From Viscum album (lineage: Eukaryota; Streptophyta; Magnoliopsida; Santalales; Viscaceae): a stretch of DNA of 64,000 nucleotides. The stretch lies in the NCBI GenBank assembly GCA_963277665.1, contig OY728143.1, positions 236,087,591-236,151,590 on the forward strand. The letters run 5' to 3'. The notes under the pieces were generated by a model. It was not told the DNA's origin. It searched no databases and saw only the letters and a program-made list of their open reading frames with translations. Shown in pieces: positions 1-12,560 of the stretch (positions are counted from its first letter, which is position 1; each line of letters begins with the position of its first letter). The position numbers and the translations under genes were made by a program.

Positions 1-2562
1 GATAAACTACCTCTTAATGAAACATAATTCAAGGTACATTTTACCAATTTTATTAAAATGAAAAAATTAGTATACCATTATGTTATTCATGGAAAATTTC
101 TCTTGATATGTTACATGTGGAATAAATTCTATGTATTGATGACTGATATATGAAATGTGTAAGTTTCAAAAAAGAAGAAGAATATGATGTGTAAGTGGTC
201 CACACTGTGTGTTGTCCAACTATACTACATAACCTTGTTAACATCTTAACATATATTAGTTTCCATGTCACTGTACAAGATTTATTTTGGGATCACAATA
301 CATATGATAGTCACCTATTGCATTCCCTTGTCTTATGATCCATCCCCTTGTCTATCAGTTCTTGTCATTTAACTAGTTGTGCACATGGACATGAACATAG
401 TAATCTGATGGCATCAGTTGATTCCACTATACTCAAAGAGTAAATAGTGTGTCCTCCTACATGGGATCCCTAGCTGTAACTATCTACCACATGGATCAAC
501 CACACTAGGAGGGTCACACAGCATTGCTCCAACAAATATAGAGTTTGATCTTTTTTTCCATGAAACCCAAGAACCACATCTAGAGGAAGTATATAGTGTT
601 TGTATAAAAAAGGAAGACCGTGTATTCTTGTTATAATATAAAATTATTGTTTTTTATTGGGATTATAAATCCATGAATTATGTCATGATTCATGTTTATT
701 GAAAAACCAAAACTATTAATGTTTTCAAATATTTTTCTATTTAGGCCATCTGGTTGCTTGAAATCTGATCCTGATAACACATTTTGTGTTTTAGGAATAT
801 TTTATTCCACTTGTAGCTGGTCATTCATCTTGGATCCCATATCAATGAAAAAAGATATCCTCAATCCTATAATGACTCTCAATATATTAAAATTTCTCAA
901 TCCCAACCACCCTTCCAATCATATCAATGAATCTGGGATTTCAATTGTGATAGAAAATTCCAAAAAAAAGTTTAATTTTGATACCAAAGGGAAAAAGTAG
1001 ATTATCTATAATATTTATGGTGGGATAAGAATTGTGGTAATCATTTTTCTCTACGAATTCTCATCCAATGTTTTATATTAGTTTAATCCAGTGTATGGTG
1101 ACTAATAATATTGAATTAATAGATTACATATATTTAATTTGATAACATGATCATGATAATTATGGGGATATACAAAATCAATAGTAGATAATCCAATATC
1201 AATGCTCAATTATTTAGTTAATGAAGGAAATAAAAATTTATGAGCCCCACCGTGATTATGGAATGATCATTTTTGGAGATAATGTTTTTCTATAAATGGA
1301 TATAATATTTTGAGTCTATTGTATGATAATGAATCTCAATCAGATCATTAATCATTATCTTAAGTTAATTCTATAAAGAAGGACATTATTGATATTCTCA
1401 ATTATCCTAGGGTTTTTTTCATTTGACCAATTAGAATTTTCCAAATTGAGTATTATATAATATTTTCATTGGATGATTAATAAAACAAAAATATATTTAT
1501 TTATTTAAATTATACCCACCCACTAATGGGTGCATCAACTAAATGGTAGACACCAACTTTCCTTATATTTCCCTTAACATGAAGCTAATGATCTAGATTA
1601 ATGAGTAGTATCATCTTTCCAAATGTGGATTCTATTTGTGATATATTCCATTTTTCAGAAAAACAACATAAACCATATGATATAAATATATATAACATTT
1701 TCTGTAAAATTAATTTTTTTCACAACATGCCTTGGGATATTAATCCATCTTAATTTAAAGCTCCAAAAAAATAACATTGTATATTCTAAGGTATTACATG
1801 TAAAATATAGTGACACTAAATTATTAACCCTTCAAAAATTTTCATACCCCAATATAATAAACTAAAAGGTTGGGATACTGACATTGAATCTAGATATCCC
1901 TCTACTAGGATATCCGTTACATGATTTCATGATACCCAAGTGCACAGACCATGTTAATGGTCCATTCATGAAATGTATTCTAATGCACATATTTGATCAC
2001 CATAGGGTATATCAAAAAAATATATCAATCCAAGATGTCCAAAATTACCCCCATTTAATAATTTCTTTTGGATCATGCGCATATTTCTCCAGCTATGAAA
2101 CATGGATGGTTTCAAGAACCCACACTTACATTGTCTGTAATTATTGGTGATATGTATCACCACCAACCCTCAAAATGATATATATCATCATAATTACCCT
2201 CATGTATAATTTTCATCCGTATCCAAACCACCACAAATCCTATCATGTTGAGACTCTTAGTAAATAAGTATCCCACTGTTTAAACAAGATGTTCTCATGA
2301 AGTAAATCATTACAATATTTTTATCAACTCTGAGTTGTCCTCTTCTTCTCAAAGATATTCTAGCCCTTCTCCTTCATTGAATTAACCATATGACTCCCAA
2401 AATATTATTCTTCAACGATCTCATTCATTCATAAGGGTGACCATTTATATCCACCATACATAGCCTCAACATTATTCATAATGATAATAGAGAGATAAGT
2501 ATTATTAAATTAAAACATTACTAAATTTAAGTTTTACTATAAACTTATATTGAATTATATCA
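1..2562 (-). repeat. TE1 3' LTR (left copy, truncated by window start)
   Basis: This is non-coding DNA that aligns by eye with about 41751-44312. The clearest match is the block near 455-530 (ACATGGGATCC, then CACATGGATCA, then GGTCACACAGC), which parallels ACATGGGGTCC, CCATGGATCAT and GTCACATGGCC near 42195-42265. The end at 2562 is set by the terminal ATCA followed by a pyrimidine tract, matching the TE6 LTR end and tract. Short open frames inside it (for example 692-1000 and 1884-2150) have no recognisable domain and are taken as chance. Confidence 0.6.
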
Positions 2563-2574
2563 TTAAATCCCCCA
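2563..2574 (-). other. TE1 polypurine tract remnant
   Basis: The plus-strand run TTAAATCCCCCA reads on the minus strand as a purine tract directly before the LTR. It aligns with the TTCTACCCCCC tract at the same place in TE6. Confidence 0.5.
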
Positions 2575-2579
2575 ACATA

Positions 2580-3053
2580 TCATATAACAAATGGATAATG
2601 CACTTGGTATGCCCAATCATATTGGGGAGAAAATCCATATTCATCTTCATTTAGGTCATGAATTAATATAGCGGGACTCTCTAAATCTATGACATAATCT
2701 AAGACTATGTGTCTAAGGAAATAATTAATGGAACCCCATGTTGTAATATGATCACACAAAAATTCTACATCCCAAAAAACTACACTAAAATCTACTCTAT
2801 GATTGTGACGATGTGCACCCACATAGTATGTATGTCGAAATCGCCCTGAAGAGAAAATTGCCTCTTTCAATCTATTGAATACCAATCAAATATACCTTGG
2901 ATATTCCATCCTATTTCCACATTATACTCTCAAAAGTCTTCAAAAAACACATCAAAACCTTGAGTTCAACCTATAACCTTTGAAATTTGACATACTGATA
3001 TAAAAACATAAATATTTTCAACCGCATGATAGCAGTCCAAAAACCCAGCTGAA
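2580..3053 (-). pseudogene. TE1 integrase C-terminal remnant (Ty3/gypsy pol)
   Basis: An open minus-strand frame at 2885-2580 encodes about 100 residues. Its second half resembles the C-terminal part of gypsy integrase: a short beta-rich stretch, then a run like YVIDLESPAILIHDLNEDE, the kind of acidic tail that follows the catalytic core. The position supports this, since it lies within 20 bases of the polypurine tract, where TE4 also ends its integrase. Upstream (2886-3053) the frame is full of stops and then TE2 begins. The DDE core is not recognisable. The similarity is weak and the call leans on position; the open frame alone could be chance. Confidence 0.4.
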
Positions 3054-4942
3054 TTTAAAAACTCAGTAATAATTTATATAGGTATTACATCATATTTTCA
3101 GAATATAAAAAAAATTTACCCCCCAAGAAAGTATTTTTTGAGTTCCAATAGAAAAATGGACATATAACCATTAGTACATGAGTGTGCTAAATTATATCTT
3201 ACTTGGTTATCCAATACTATAACATATCTTCGATAAATTTTACATCAAATATATCTTCATAACCTGGGAGGGAAACATTAAATAGGTCGAAAACAGATGA
3301 TCAATATTTGTAAACATGAGAGATATGTAACCAGAAAAATGATTATAAGGGTGTGATAATGTGATAATATCATTTTATGGTCCTACAATGTATATAAAAG
3401 ATAAAAAACATGAACCACAGAAGGATGGTTAGTAGTTCTGAAGGGATGAATCAAAAAAATCACAAAAATAAGCAATGGAATAATATCATAGGAGTAAGAT
3501 GTGGAATTTATGTATAAAAACATATTATAACATTTTGAACCTTTATAATTATAAAAAGGATGAATGATTAACTAAAGTCCATAGAAACAACCATTGCATG
3601 AACTTATGTATACCTTACTAAGTTTATGCACAACATTGTCATTATAAAAACAGGTCCATGCATAACATCATGACCATGTAAACAGTTTATTGTATAACAT
3701 TATGAAAAAAAAAATAAGGTTCACTAATAAAAGTATTAAAATGTAATAAAGTCCAAACATTAACATAGGACATGCTACGAGTTATATTCATAACATTGTG
3801 AACATGTCATTAGGATTACACCAAAAAATGTGTACATATAACTAGGTTCACACATAACATTATGATCATGTAATTAGGTTCACTCATAACATATGTACTC
3901 ATGATTCATCCCTCATTACCCAATGAGTGAGAGGGAGATATATGTCCCACCCATCACATAATAAAATCAAAAATAAATTTTCCATCAGAAAATAAATCAT
4001 TCATCATATCATGGACCATAAAACCCGATAGTTTTCAATAATATCTTCTCATAACCGATTAAGTTAAATTAGTATCTCAAAAAATTCATCATATCATTTT
4101 TTTTGGAAAAGATGTAGGTTTCATAATCAATTAATTAATTCCTAATTTTTATGAAGTGGGGTTCAAAAGAATATTAGTCATGGAAATGAAATGGTTTTTA
4201 TAAGCATCAATCTATTAAAACATTATACATTTGAATAATAATAAGAATGTATTTCTTGGATCATGTACTAATATAGTTTAATATATATTAAAATATTACA
4301 TTTTATATGGAGAAGTATTATTATAGATCACTTGAAACATTTCATGACGTAATTATACATTCTTTAAATATACATTTCATAAAACATTTTTTAAAACATT
4401 TTTCCTTATATATAAATCATTAAAATTTCATTTAAAATATTTCTTGTGGAAACTATATTTTCCACTTATGAAAACAGTTTTTAAAACTTAATAAATCTTA
4501 GAAAAAAATTTATTTTAAAATAGTTTTGAAAACATATAATGGAGGATTGAAAATATTTTTCAAACCCCTTTTTCTTTGAAAACAACTTCAAAAGTCATAA
4601 TTAAATCATCTTAAAAAATTGAAATCATTTTCATTTTAAATAATATAAAACATGAAACATAATGCATGAAATGTTTTTGAAATCAATTTTCAATGAAAAC
4701 ATGGAAATAATGAATGAAAAAATCTTATAATATATTTTAATTTAAACCTTATAAAATATTATTGAATACATATTTAATCAATTTTTAATATAATAATGTT
4801 TTAAAAACCTTTTTAGAATATATTTTATTGAATGAAATACAATTTATTATCCAAAGGAGAAATAATTTCATATTTTTACTAAACAATTTTCACAATTATG
4901 ATAAGTAAAAAAGAGTGGTAAATAGAGCTAACACTTTAATAT
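3054..4942 (-). repeat. TE2 3' LTR, first segment (interrupted by TE3)
   Basis: Around 3261-3315 the order CCTGGGAGGG, AAACATTAAAT, GATGATCA, TTTGTAAAC follows CCTGGGGAAAAG, AAACATAAAAC, GCTCAAATGCTCA, GGGTAAAC in the TE6 LTR at 48330-48385. At 3930-3955 a block GAGGGAGATATATGTCCCA matches 33475-33495 in the other TE2 LTR, and GGAGATATAGGTCCCACCC at 48725 in TE6. TE3 begins at 4943. No gene is seen. Confidence 0.6.
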
Positions 4943-5188
4943 TGTTGAGTCAATAAGGTTTTCCTTATCACTTTTCCATTCCTTCTTGTTTTGAAAATAA
5001 CAAACACCTAATACTTATGAAAATTTATATTTTACTTATATAAGTAAAATTTTCTTCCCAAAGGAATTTACCCCTACCATATTTTCATTTCTCATATCAA
5101 TATTTTTCTTAAGTTTAAAAATCAGATTCATACCTAAAACCTCAGAATCATATAATACTTAGATATTAAGCATTCTATTTTAGGGTCC

Positions 5189-5475
5189 AAATTCTGGATA
5201 CGAACTCTAATAAAGTTCCACTCCGATTTCTGGATAGAACTCTAATAAAGATCAACTCTAAATTATGGATACAAACTCTAATAAAGTTCCACTCTGATTT
5301 CTGGATACAAAATCTAATAAAGTTCCACTTCAAATTCTGGATATGAACTCTAATTAAGTTCCACTTTGAATTCTGGATACGAACTCTCATGAAGTTCCAC
5401 TCCAAATTATGGATACGAACTCTCATGAAATTCCACTCCGAATTATGGATATGAACTCTCATCTAGTTCGACTTC
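5189..5475. repeat. 36-bp minisatellite inside the TE3 5' LTR
   Basis: About eight tandem units of roughly 36 bases, each with the order GGATACGAACTCTAAT then AAGTTCCACTCCGAATT. Because 36 is a multiple of three, the minus strand stays open through it and gives a 95-residue frame with a 12-residue period. That frame is a by-product of the repeat, not a gene. The same array is in the 3' LTR, with different unit sequences. Confidence 0.85.
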
Positions 5476-5920
5476 GAATTCTGATTACGAACTTATCTAT
5501 GTTCAGACTCTGAGTTCTCTGAATTCAGACTCCGAACTCTTATGAGTTCAGACTCTGAATTCCTATAAACTCTGACTCCGAACTTTGTAAGTTATGGTTC
5601 CAAATTCTAGTGAAACCAAACTCCACATTTCCTTGAAATTCAGACTTTGGATTTCTACAGAATTTAGGTTCCAAATTCCAACAAATTAGAATCTGGATAT
5701 CTCTTTATTGTAGACTCTGAATTCAATTTTTGTTAGACTATGCACTTTTATTTTCTTTCGTTGTGAACTTCAGTTTTATTTATACTTGTTTCATTACAAA
5801 AATATTCCATGCTTTCAGTTATTGACTAACAGTCGGTTGAGTGACACGTGTACACGTCCCTCTGAAATTCAAGGAGAAATATGACCGTTGGAGGAGGGAG
5901 CTGACCGTTAGATCTTAGCC

Positions 5921-5930
5921 TATAAATAAG
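5921..5930 (+). promoter_or_regulatory. TATA box of the TE3 5' LTR promoter
   Basis: TATAAATAAG lies downstream of two CCGTT-containing motifs (GACCGTTGGAGG and GACCGTTAGATC). The same arrangement is in the 3' LTR at 16854 (TATAAATAGG). It would mark the start of the LTR transcript a few tens of bases downstream. Confidence 0.6.
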
Positions 5931-6757
5931 ATCTCATTTGTACGTCGAAAAAAACTTTGACTACTTTAACATCTGTGCTTACATGTTGTTGAAGTGATTT
6001 CTAGAGAGAGATAGGCTCTTATCAACTCTCAAAGCATCATGCAGAAATTTTGAACTGCTTGTTCAAACTTTTCCTTTTGCAGAATTTCTTCATGCGACTC
6101 TGATTGTTTTTTATTACAATCAAGGGCTTCTGGGGATAGGAAGACATAGGTTCCAACACATTAAATATGGGGGCTTCTTTTCTAAAGAAGACATAGGTGC
6201 CGACTACATGATATTTGAGGGCTTACAAAGATATCAAGACAGACTATGATCTTCGTATTGAGGGCTTACCCTGGTGTGGGTAAGACGAACTTTCTTGAAA
6301 CTATAAATCAATGGACCTTTATCCACGGTTTTTGGATACCCTTCTCTTTGGTTTAAAAGAGTTATTGTTTGTTACTTGTAGTTTTTACTACTTTGTTTTT
6401 CTGCTCAATTTTATATTGTTAAAAAAAGTATAACTTTCTTATACTTCCTTACTTGTACTCTGATATAGTTAGATTCTATACACTTTAAGGTAGAGTCTTA
6501 ATCTTTGTATCTTTTGTTAAGTTCCATTTTCAGAATCACTTTTCCGGAATATAGAAATTCATTAGCACTCATGGAGGTCTTTTGAATATTCTTGTTTAAC
6601 CTTGTTAAACATAACCATCATAAATATTTCCTATGGGAATTTTTAAAAGGTACAACTCACCCCCCCCCCTCTTATATATGAGAATATCATTTTTATTTCT
6701 ATCCTACGTTTGGTATTACAGAGTATATCATACTCAGAGTCATACCATCCTACCAAT

Positions 6758-6769
6758 TGGTATCAGAGG
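6758..6769 (+). other. TE3 primer-binding site (initiator tRNA-Met)
   Basis: TGGTATCAGAGG differs by one base from the usual plant tRNA-iMet complement TGGTATCAGAGC and begins 2 bases after the proposed LTR end. Confidence 0.85.
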
Positions 6770-6974
6770 ATTTGGTTCAATCTGAAATAATCTCAAGATT
6801 AATTCAGAAGATAATTCTTGGAATTGCTTTTTCATATTCATATTCCCAGATTCATACTTTTCAGAATCTGTTTTTCAGAATCATAGTCCAGATTCACTTT
6901 TTTCTTAAAGATAAAATTTTTCTTGCTTAGAATATTTTCTCCTGTTTACAAATTTACACTTCTAAAATGTTATT

Positions 6975-8860
6975 GTGCCAATGCTTTTCTTAATGATGGG
7001 AGGCTTAAATGTTGTTTCTATCGAAAACTTAAATCCCACTAGACCACCAATATTTGATGGTAATGATTACGAATATTGGAGAGATCGTATGAAGACTTTC
7101 GTTTTCAGTACTGGGGTAGATAACACTTTCATGCTTACTGGAGGATATAAAATTCTGACAAGGAAGTAAGTTCTTTACTAATCAAGAAAAGGATGAATAC
7201 CAACTCAACTATAAGGTACGCAATAGTTTACTTTGTTCAATGACTAGGAACATATATAGCCAAATTTCGTCTTCTGAAACAGCTAACTATGAATGAAAAA
7301 AACTTGAAGTTACACATTTTGGTACATCAAAAGTTATTGAAACTAGAAGATCCATGCTCAGAGCTGAGTATCATGGTTTTAATTTTCTATATGGAGAACC
7401 AATTTGTAAGGTGAAATAGAGAATCATGACTATAGTGAATAGATTACAATCTATGGGAGAGAATGGTCTAGATGATGAAGCCCTTGTTGACAAGATCATA
7501 TAAAAAATGCCCAATGAGTGGGAATCAAAGAGAACTGCTATCGATGAAAATAGAAAGGATACTCAATTTTCTCTTGATGAACTATTTGGAACTCTTCTTC
7601 AACATGAGACTGTAATGAAGAGAGACACTGACAACATAAAGAAGAAGAATGGGAATGGTAGTGTTTCTTTTACTACAACTTCAAATCACATGAATGATAA
7701 GACTCATGAAAGAGTTACTAGATCCAATTATAAGAATGTTATTATTCAATCCTAATCTAGTGAGAGTGATGTCTAAGAAAATGAGTTAGCTAATCTCGCT
7801 CGAAGGATGAACAAGATAGCTGGACAAAGAAATTTCCAATCCAAGTATAAGATGAAGGAAAGGAAAAACAATAAAGATTCAGAGGTTGCATGCTATGAAT
7901 GCAAAAGACTTGAACACATAAGACCTGATTTCCCTATGCTCAAAATAATAGAAAGAAAATAGAGGCATTTTAAAAGGAACAAAACAAATATTACAAGTCC
8001 AATGCTAAGAATGTTCTGAAAGCTAATGACACATGGAGTTCCAGTGGTGGTGACTATTCAGATGAATCTTCAGATTATGAATCTTCTTGATAGAGGAATA
8101 TTGGTCTTATAGCCAGGATACCAATTGGTAATCATTGTTTTATGGCTAAGGTACACAATGCTGAATCATTGACCAACTTTTCTTTAAATTCCATTGATAG
8201 TAAAAATTATAACTCTTCTAATGAAGAAAATACATTACCTACCTATGAAGAAGTTTCTAGGTTTGCTGAACTTCATGAGATTGAGACCACAAAACTTATA
8301 AAAAACATGATAAGGAATACTCTAGGAATACTATTCTTACTAAGTAAATATCAGATCATTCTAAAGATCGTGATAGGAAAAATGATGATTTTGAAAGTAT
8401 TTCCAAAAATCTTAAGGAATTAAGTTCTGAAAAGAACAAACTTTCAAAAGATCTTGAAAACGTAATTTCTAAGAAAAATGTTTTCGAGCCTAGCTCTAGT
8501 ATAATTTTTTTGAAGATAAGAACATAGTTATCAAACTCAAATCTGAAATATTTTCCTTGAGGAAGTGTTTGTCAAACATTACCCATGGTAAGGAAAATTT
8601 TGATAAAATTTATTCACAAATCCGACCTCGAAGGAATACTTCTGGTTTTGGTTATACTAGTTCTAAACCAATTTTTAGTAACAAATAATTTGTTCCTCAA
8701 AGTGACCCTTTTTGCACAAAGTGTCAATGTGGTGGTCACTGGGAAAAGAATTTTCCTTTAAACAGAACCCAATCTTTACTATTTCATAAGGCTTATTTTT
8801 CTAAAAAGATGTGGCTAGCCAAAATTTTACATTCAGAAATTTCTGGATCCAAGAAAGTCT
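6975..8860 (+). pseudogene. gag: TE3 gag (Ty1/copia capsid-nucleocapsid), broken
   Basis: The N-terminal part (RPPIFDGNDYEYWRDRMKTF, from about 7038) is the conserved start of copia capsid. After a frameshift near 7167 it continues as the UBN2-type gag domain (ending near 7620, with NEWESKRTAI and FSLDELFGTLLQHE). The nucleocapsid knuckle at 7891-7932 reads C-x2-C-x4-H-x4-F, so the last cysteine is lost. A second gag-end knuckle at about 8716-8757 shows the same loss. In-frame stops lie near 7297, 7417, 7501 and 7753, and there is another frameshift before 8142. Gag would form the virus-like particle and package RNA; this copy cannot. The first ATG at 6975 may not be the true start; 6996 and 7008 are alternatives. 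Confidence 0.8.
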
Positions 8861-8909
8861 GGATTCTGAAAACCTAATTGTTTCTTATTTTCAGTGAAAT
8901 AGGGAAACT

Positions 8910-10242
8910 TCCAACTACAATACTTGGTACATGGATAGTGGATGTTACCAACATATGACTAGTAACAAAAACTATTTTGAAAAGATTATCAAGATGAAAG
9001 GAGGAAAAGTAACTTTCATAGATAATGCTTTTGGAGAAATTATTGGTATAGGTAACATTGTTCATATTAAAGAAACATTGATTTAAAATGGTTTATTTGT
9101 TAAGGGTCTTAAGAACAACCTCATCAGCCTAAGTCAATTATGTGATGAAGGCTACCTTGTGAATTTTAGGAATGATAAGTTCTTAGTAAAAAATTCCAAG
9201 GAAGAGTTTATTCTTTCTGCCAATAGACAAGAAAATTTTTACACACTTAACATAGAAGACCTTAGGTGCCAAGACTTACCAGGCCTTAGTGCAATGGAAG
9301 ATCATTATTGGTTATTACATAGAAGGTTAGGACACTGTAACCTTATGAACTTATGTAAAATTTCTAAGAAAGGTTTATTTAAGGATCTACCGGATCTCAT
9401 ATTTGATTCTTCAAAAGTTTGTGATCCTTGTCAATATGGAAAGCAACATAAATCAAGTTTTAAATCAATTAGTGAAGTCTTAACAACTGATTCACTACAG
9501 TTGGTGCACATGGATCATTTTGTTCCAACACAAACTGGAAGCATTGGGGTAAAATACAATGTATTTGTTTTAGTTGATTATTACACTAGATTTACATGGG
9601 TCTATTTTCTAGAAAACAAATTTGATGCTTTTTCTTATTTCAAAAGTATTAGAGACAAGTCAAAAATGAGAAAAACCTTCCATTAAAAACTATTCATTAT
9701 GATCATAGAGGAGAATTTCAAAATTCTGATTTTGAAACTTTTTGTAGTAGAAAATGTATCACTCACAACATTTCAGCACCCAGAACACCTCAACAAAATA
9801 GAGTTGTTGAAATATGAAATATAATTCATCAAGAGATAACTAGAACCATGTTGAGTGACTATTCTGTAGCCAAATATTTTTGGGCTGAAGCTTTAATTAC
9901 TGGTTGTTATACTATAAATAGAGTTTTAATTAGACCTTTTCTTAATAAAACTCCATATGAGTTATGGAATGGTATAAAACCTAAACTTTAGTACTTTATG
10001 GTTTTTGGTTGAAAAATATTCATTCTGAATACTAAAGATAATCTATACAAATTTTCACCAAAATATGATGAAGGAATTTTATTAGGCTACTCCACAACCA
10101 CTAAGGATTATAGAGTTTTTAACAGAAACACTTGCACTATTAAAGAAATAGTACATGTCAAATTTGATGAAACTGATCCCTTTGTTTTCAAAAAACCTCA
10201 ACCTACATCTTCATATTTGTTTTCAAAACTGATTATCAACTT
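8910..10242 (+). pseudogene. pol: TE3 protease and integrase part of pol, broken
   Basis: The aspartic protease signature is intact at 8934-8942 (Asp-Ser-Gly, in YMDSGC). The integrase zinc-binding region follows at about 9310-9460, with H and H in RRLGHCNL and the C-x2-C of VCDPCQYGK. Then comes the DDE core: first Asp at 9513, second at 9701, Glu at 9809. A frameshift near 9660-9680 separates the first Asp from the rest, and stops occur near 9086, 9816, 9990 and 10009. The C-terminal part carries an FSPKYDEGILLGYS-like stretch typical of copia integrase. Integrase would insert the cDNA; protease would cleave the polyprotein. The catalytic residues survive although the frame does not, which fits neutral decay after a functional insertion. 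Confidence 0.85.
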
Positions 10243-11985
10243 TTGATGGAAAACCTTTCTGATAAGGAAAATTTTCAAGAATATACTTTTGAAACGTTTA
10301 CCCCAGAAGATTTCCTACCCTATGTTGATGAACAGGTTCTTCAAAACCCAAAACATTCATTTCATAATAATCATCGCAGTGATAGTATTATTGGTGATTT
10401 GAATCAACCTATAAGGACTAGAAGTTCCTTAATAAATTAAGTAGAACATCTAGCATTCCATTCAAAATTAAAACCAAAAAGCACTGATAAAGCTTTAGGT
10501 GATGATTATTGGATAAAATCCAGGCAAGATGAACTAAATTAATTCGAAATGGATAAACTATGGACCTTGGTTGAAAGACCTAAGGAATATTCTGTCATTG
10601 AAGTAAAATGGGTCTTTATAAATAAGTGTGATGATAATGGAATCATCGTTAGAAAGAAAGCTAGATTGGTTGTTAAAGGCTATAATCAACAAGAGGGAAT
10701 CGACTATGAAGAAACATATGCTCTAGTAGATAAACTTGAATCTATTCGTATTTTACTTTCCTTTGTAGCATTCTTCAATTTCAAATATTTTCAAATAGAT
10801 GTGAAATGTGTTTTCCTTAATGGTTATGTTTAAGAGGAAGTTTTTGTTGAACATCCTCCTGGATTTGAAGACACAAAACATCCTGATCATGTTTTTAGAC
10901 TTACCAAAGCTTTTTATGGCCTTAAACAAGCCCCACAAGATTGGTATGATATAATTACAGGATTTTTGCTTCAAAATAACAATGTTAGAGAAATGTATAT
11001 CCAACCCTTTTTATAATGAAAGATAAGGAAAATGTTTTGATTGTTCAAATTTATGTTGATGACATTATATTTGGTTCATCTCAGTAATCTTTAACTGATT
11101 CTTGTTTGAATCTAATAAAATATGATTTTGAAATTAGTATGATGGGTGAGTTATCTTTTTCCTTGGTTATCAAATTTCTCAAAAACCAGAAGGAATATAT
11201 ATATCCCAACACATTTATATTAAATATATTCTTAAAAAGTATGGATATGACAACACTAAATGTATTAGTACTCCCATTGGTACCTCAAATACACTTGATC
11301 TTGATGAAGCTGGGAAACCAGTGGATCAAACATCTTTTAGAGGTATGATAGGAAGCTTACTATACATAACAGCTAGTCAACCAGACATGATGTTTTCAGT
11401 ATTCTTATGTGCAAGATATCAATCCAATCATAAGGAATCTCATTTAAAGGCAGTGAAAAGTATTTTTTGCTACTTAAAGGGAACCCTGGATTTGGGACTA
11501 TTTTATACATCTAGAAATGATTTTATTTTAATAAGATTTTCAATGGATGACATTGGTGGATGTAGAATGGATAGAAAGAGTACATCTAGAACTTTTCATT
11601 TCATAGGAGATTTATTAGTTTCTTTGTCATGAAAGAAGCAACATTCTGTAGCACTTTCCACTGCTGATGTTGAATATGTAGGAGCTGGAAGTTGTTGGGC
11701 TCAAGTATTGTGAATGCAACGCACACTCACAGATTATGGCTTGAGTTTTACTAAGACTCAAATTTTTTGTGATAACACAATTTCCATTTCTCTTATTAAA
11801 AACCCTTTACATCACTCTCGTGCAAAGCACATAGATTTTAGGGATCACTTTCTTAGGGATCACACACTAAAAGGAGATATCATTCTTCAATTTATCGGAA
11901 TGTAAGATCAACTTGCTGATATTTTCAAAAAATCAATTCCCTTTGATAGATTTTAATACATTAAATAGAAGTTAGGAATGATAAC
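10243..11985 (+). pseudogene. pol: TE3 reverse transcriptase and RNase H part of pol, broken
   Basis: After a linker (10243-10490), reverse transcriptase starts near MDKLWTLVERP (10549). It has the copia motifs KARLVVKGYNQQEGIDYEET, FQIDVKCVFLNG and [12 protein letters not shown]. The catalytic YVDD box is intact at 11052-11063. RNase H follows, with STADVEY near 11660, CDNTISISL near 11770 and the end near 11935 (DQLADIFKK). Frameshifts and stops (for example at 10540, 10831, 11015, 11085, 11630, 11711) break it into at least five pieces. Copia order, with integrase upstream of reverse transcriptase, is clear. Confidence 0.88.
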
Positions 11986-12069
11986 TGTGAGGTAATCATC
12001 CTTCCTTAACTTCTTGTTGAACCAATCTCCTTACAGTAATAAACTCATTTTCAATGGGTGAGTACATTT

Positions 12070-12560
12070 TCTATGAGCCTTTCAAAATTTTTCGTAATGA
12101 TCCTTTCAAAAAAAATTGTAATGAGCCTTTAAATTTTTTTCGTAATGACCCTTTCAAAATTATTCAAAATGAGCCTTTCAAAATTTTTTGTAATGAGCCT
12201 TTCAAAAATTTTCGTAATGAGATTTTCAAAATTATTCATAATTAGTTTTTCAAAAAATTTCGTAATGAGCTTTTCAAAAAAATTCGTAATGATATTTTCA
12301 ATATTTTTCATAATGAGATTTTGAAAATTTTCGTATTGATGTTTTCGTACTGGAAATTTTCGTAATGAAGTTTTCATACTAGAAATTTTTGTAATGAAGT
12401 TTTCTTACTGGAAATTTTTGCAATGAAGTTTTCATACGATTTTTCATAATGAAAATTTTCTTAATGAGAATTTTCGAAACAAGAATTTTCTTAATGGGAA
12501 TTTTCGTACTCACATTTTTCATACTAGAGTTTTTCATAGTGAGTTTTTCATATTAAAAAT
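12070..12560 (+). repeat. 24-bp then 29-bp minisatellite between pol and the env-like gene of TE3
   Basis: Ten consecutive 24-base units run from 12070 to 12309, pattern GTAATGAGCCTTTCAAAATTTTTC, followed by a 23-base unit to 12332. The pattern then changes to three 29-base units (12333-12419) that keep the GTAATGA and AATTTTC ends but carry a different middle with TACTGG or TACTAG. Degenerate units continue to about 12560. The 24-base period keeps a plus-strand frame with an 8-residue repeat like NEPFKIFR, which is probably a by-product. Confidence 0.85.

Larger units (their letters stand above)
4943..6755 (+). repeat. TE3 5' LTR
   Basis: It starts TGTTGAGTCAATAAGG, matching TGTAGAGTCAATAATG at 15877, and ends just before the primer-binding site. 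It contains a 36-bp minisatellite (5189-5475), a TATA box at 5921 and a run of ten C at about 6660. The 3' end is placed at CCTACCA, but the paired LTR reads CCTAAAA, so the last 3 bases are uncertain. Confidence 0.85.

Noticed and set aside
692..1000. Open frame of 102 codons on the plus strand, possible small gene
   Set aside because: It lies inside the TE1 LTR, has no recognisable domain and AT-rich composition, and its counterpart in the right LTR is not open.
1884..2166. Overlapping open frames on both strands
   Set aside because: Within the TE1 LTR, with no motif in either frame; length is within chance for one of six frames.
5175..5462. 95-codon repetitive protein on the minus strand
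   Set aside because: Produced by a 36-base minisatellite whose period is a multiple of three; it is in an LTR and is not conserved as protein in the other LTR.
12070..12560. CRISPR-like array
   Set aside because: The units are contiguous and degenerate without unique spacers, in a plant retrotransposon.
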